A stretch of DNA of 64,000 nt from Rhodanobacter fulvus Jip2. GTDB taxonomy: Bacteria; Pseudomonadota; Gammaproteobacteria; Xanthomonadales; Rhodanobacteraceae. Each line of letters starts with the position of its first letter. Within the stretch, counting starts at the first letter, position 1. Made by a program: the position numbers and the translations under genes. Below, in pieces: positions 61,815-64,000 of this stretch. The DNA is taken from contig NZ_AJXU01000001.1 in the NCBI RefSeq assembly GCF_000264315.1, positions 1 to 64,000 on the forward strand. The letters are read 5' to 3'. The notes under the pieces are model-generated. The model ran no database searches, was not told where the DNA came from, and saw nothing but the letters and a program-made list of their open reading frames with translations.

Positions 61815-63041
61815 TCATTGCCGCGCCACAACGGCGCGGGACGCCGCCGCCAGGCCGAACGATGCGACCACGCACCAGCCGGCCATCCACAGCATCTGCG
61901 TTGGCAGCGCCACGCCCAGATCGATGAAGGCGCCGCTGATGCCAGGCCCCAGCGCCGTGGACAGCACCATGGCCGACACGACGATCGCGCGGATGCCGCC
62001 GAGGTTGGCGGCACCGTAGACCTCCGGCCACAGCGCCCCCAGCAACGTCTGGGTGAAACCACTGCTGATGCCGAGCAGAAACATGAAAAGGTAGATGCCC
62101 CAGACTGGCGTCAGCAGGCCGACCGCCGCCGAGGCGACGGCCAGTGGGATCAGGAAGAAAGGCAGCAGCCGCAGCGCACCGAGACGGTCGACGAGTTGGC
62201 CGCATATCAGGCCGAACACCACCGTCGTCACCGCCATCACCGGGAAGGCCGCTGCGAAAACCAGCGGGTCGTAACCACGCAGCGCGATCAGGTAGCCCTG
62301 ATGAAAGAAGATCGTGGTGCCGATGAAGGGCGGTGCCAGCACGCCGCTCAACAGCAGGTAGAAGACGGGATCGCCGATCACTTCGGCGCGCGTCCAGTCG
62401 CGTGTCATTCGCGCGCCGTCCGCCGGGTATTCGGTCGAATGCGGTACGCGCTCGGTGGCGAGCAGCCTGAGCACCGAGGGATAGCCAACCAGCATCAACA
62501 CGATGGCCGAGGCGATCCATGGCAGCCGCCAGCCACCCACGTCCCGCAGCAGCACCACCGCCACTGGCAGCAAGGCCGAGCCCACCTGCACGCCCAGCAC
62601 CACCAGCGCCATCGCGCGGCCCCGGTTGGCAACGAACCAGCGGCCGGTTTCGGTATAGGCAATCTCCGTCATCATGCCCTGACCGAACAGGCGCAGCAGA
62701 TAGAGCGCAAGCGCCACCACGGCGAGATGCGGGGCCAGTGCCAGCAACACGCAGGCGACCGCCAGGCAGGGGATGGTGAAACGCGCCACCTTCCATCCCG
62801 GCATCACGTCGAGGGTGCGGCCGAGCCAGGGCAGGGTGATGGCGCTCATCAAGGTGGCGGCCATGTACAGCCCGCCGAACTGCCCACCGGAAAGGTCGAA
62901 CTGCGCGCGCAAGTCGTTGCCGGACAGCCCCACGAAAAACGTCTGGCCGAACGAGGAAAACAGGGTCAGCAGAAAGCAGCCACCGATCCAGCGGCTGTTG
63001 CTGGTCGCGAAGCGCACGTTGTCGGCGATCAGGGTGCGCAT
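61815..63041 (-). CDS. MFS transporter
   Basis: The 408-residue protein has twelve predicted helices, with FSSFGQTFFVGLSGNDLRAQFDL at helix 1, GLYMAATLMSAITLPWLGRTLD as the helix 2-3 loop, and ICGQLVDRLGALRLLPFF at the second repeat. The family is related to NNP/OFA-like or CynX-like transporters; the substrate cannot be inferred. It follows pbpC tail to tail and so is not part of its operon. It has no regulator nearby. Confidence 0.88.
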   Translation of the reverse strand: MRTLIADNVRFATSNSRWIGGCFLLTLFSSFGQTFFVGLSGNDLRAQFDLSGGQFGGLYMAATLMSAITLPWLGRTLDVMPGWKVARFTIPCLAVACVLLALAPHLAVVALALYLLRLFGQGMMTEIAYTETGRWFVANRGRAMALVVLGVQVGSALLPVAVVLLRDVGGWRLPWIASAIVLMLVGYPSVLRLLATERVPHSTEYPADGARMTRDWTRAEVIGDPVFYLLLSGVLAPPFIGTTIFFHQGYLIALRGYDPLVFAAAFPVMAVTTVVFGLICGQLVDRLGALRLLPFFLIPLAVASAAVGLLTPVWGIYLFMFLLGISSGFTQTLLGALWPEVYGAANLGGIRAIVVSAMVLSTALGPGISGAFIDLGVALPTQMLWMAGWCVVASFGLAAASRAVVARQ

Positions 63042-63153
63042 GAGTCCACAGGGCAGGGTTGGAGGAAGGCATCATCGATGGATCGGAGGAGGGTGCGCGG
63101 AACGCGCCGTTCGGTACGGACCGCCACCCACCGTGGGTTGAAGCGCCACCGCG

Positions 63154-63996
63154 CTATGAGCCACTCCCCTTGCAACGCCCCGTCGCCCAGATCCTGGTGT
63201 CTTCGAGTGCGGCCGCGAGGCTTGCCGATTCGATCCTGGGCTCATGGGCATGGCGGCGAACTTCGTCCGCAATGATGGTGAAATCCTTCTTCAGACGCTC
63301 GGAGTGAAACTGCTCGGCCACCTTGCCGGTGGCGCGGGCCAGTTCGATGCGCGATGCCGGGGTGGTGGCGATGCTGCCGGGTTCCGCCAAGGGTGTAAGT
63401 GGCAGCGTGGCGGGAATCAGCAGCACGCAGTCGTCGAAATCCTCGGGGTCGATGCTGCGCAGGTCGTGCGCCAGACGCGCATCTTCCTCGGGGGAATAAT
63501 CGGGATTGTTCAGCGCGTTCAAGGTCGAAATTTTCGCCGCGTGCTGTTTGTAGAAACCGATGTTGCGCGGGTCGACGGAAGCCGCGCCGGGCATGGTCGA
63601 GGCCCACTTGGTTCCGGCCATCCGCACCTGGGCGCCGGCGTGGGCCAGTGTCGTCATGGCAAGCAGGTAGCTCTTTCCCGTGAAGCCATGTCGCGCCAGC
63701 ATCGCGCGCGTGTCTGGATCGGCGTCCATCCGGTTCGCCATCGATGCGAGCGTGGGCACACCGGTGTCGTCGTCATCGTCGCTGTCGTCTTCGTCGGTGC
63801 CGGGGTGGGATTTCTCGAGTGCCTGGCGTTCCCTGGCGACGGCGATCATCCGGTCGAGCAGGTCATCCGACAGCAACAGGTGCCGGGCGGCAGCGGGCGA
63901 TGATGCTGGCGGCGCTGCCTGTGCGGTTTGCCCATGCCTGCCGCCGATGAGCAGCAGGGCGAGGGTGAGCAGGGTCGGCATCCAGCGGCTTGCCAT
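63154..63996 (-). CDS. exported hypothetical protein
   Basis: The 280-residue protein has a Sec signal peptide (MASRWMPTLLTLALLLIGG, then AQAAPPAS). Next comes a helix with HLLLSDDLLDRMIAVARERQALEK, and a very acidic linker TDEDDSDDDDDTGVP around residue 70 that could bind a cation. The rest is helical: MLARHGFTGKSYLLAMTTLAHAG, NIGFYKQHAAKISTLN, DFDDCVLLIP, and LKKDFTIIADEVRRHAH. I recognise no family. It is probably a soluble periplasmic protein. The ATG at 63996 is near the window edge, so upstream signals are not visible. Confidence 0.7.
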   Translation of the reverse strand: MASRWMPTLLTLALLLIGGRHGQTAQAAPPASSPAAARHLLLSDDLLDRMIAVARERQALEKSHPGTDEDDSDDDDDTGVPTLASMANRMDADPDTRAMLARHGFTGKSYLLAMTTLAHAGAQVRMAGTKWASTMPGAASVDPRNIGFYKQHAAKISTLNALNNPDYSPEEDARLAHDLRSIDPEDFDDCVLLIPATLPLTPLAEPGSIATTPASRIELARATGKVAEQFHSERLKKDFTIIADEVRRHAHEPRIESASLAAALEDTRIWATGRCKGSGS

Positions 63997-64000
63997 CGGG

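Noticed and set aside
59641-62019. Long plus-strand open frame overlapping pbpC in another frame
   Set aside because: The pbpC frame carries all catalytic motifs; the other frame is an Arg/Ala-rich shadow.

Overview
The window is GC-rich, gene-dense chromosomal DNA whose gene families and intergenic repeats point to a gammaproteobacterium of the Xanthomonadales, most likely Rhodanobacteraceae (Dyella, Rhodanobacter or Luteibacter type). The clues are a GH19 effector with an XVIPCD-like tail, REP sequences of the xanthomonad type, a membrane-anchored alpha-2-macroglobulin next to penicillin-binding protein 1C, and many exported proteins with Sec or Tat signals. I see no rRNA, tRNA, CRISPR array or intact transposase. 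Several genes are decayed, so the region has been remodelled.

Layout. 0.1-4.5 kb holds an SDR oxidoreductase, an NTF2-like fragment, two exported proteins and an exported methyltransferase-like protein. 4.7-8.4 kb is an ECF42-type sigma factor with its YciI/DGPF, DUF1428 and VOC partner genes. Two matching promoter-like sites (TGTCGA, 17 bases, CGTCG) lie in front of its two transcription units. 8.6-17.4 kb holds 6-phosphogluconate dehydrogenase, an exported phosphatase-like protein, a broken FUSC transporter, a hydrolase, a PAS-diguanylate cyclase, an S33 peptidase-like protein and a Tat-exported Gfo/Idh/MocA oxidoreductase. 17.7-21.3 kb holds PhnA-like, a DAACS symporter, a VOC-DUF899 pair and the remains of a glutathione transferase.

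21.4-23.3 kb is the most striking module: a peptidoglycan hydrolase with a type IV secretion (X-Tfe type) tail and an exported candidate immunity protein. It lies between a truncated glutathione transferase and a frameshifted PQQ dehydrogenase. A second, decayed lysozyme-like relic lies at 41.5 kb.

24-46 kb holds an MFS exporter, a duplicated DUF6164 gene, and a dispersed set of carbohydrate genes: a DUF1080 protein, a TonB-dependent receptor, a Tat-exported glycosidase-like protein, a polysaccharide deacetylase, a GH95 fucosidase, a CE15 glucuronoyl esterase and a GH9 cellulase. Together they suggest use of plant cell-wall polymers such as xyloglucan, glucuronoxylan and beta-glucans.

46-64 kb holds exported MsrB-MsrA, two MFS transporters, a TetR-controlled oxidoreductase unit with a very readable operator region, a PLP aminotransferase, the alpha-2-macroglobulin/PbpC pair and a hypothetical exported protein.
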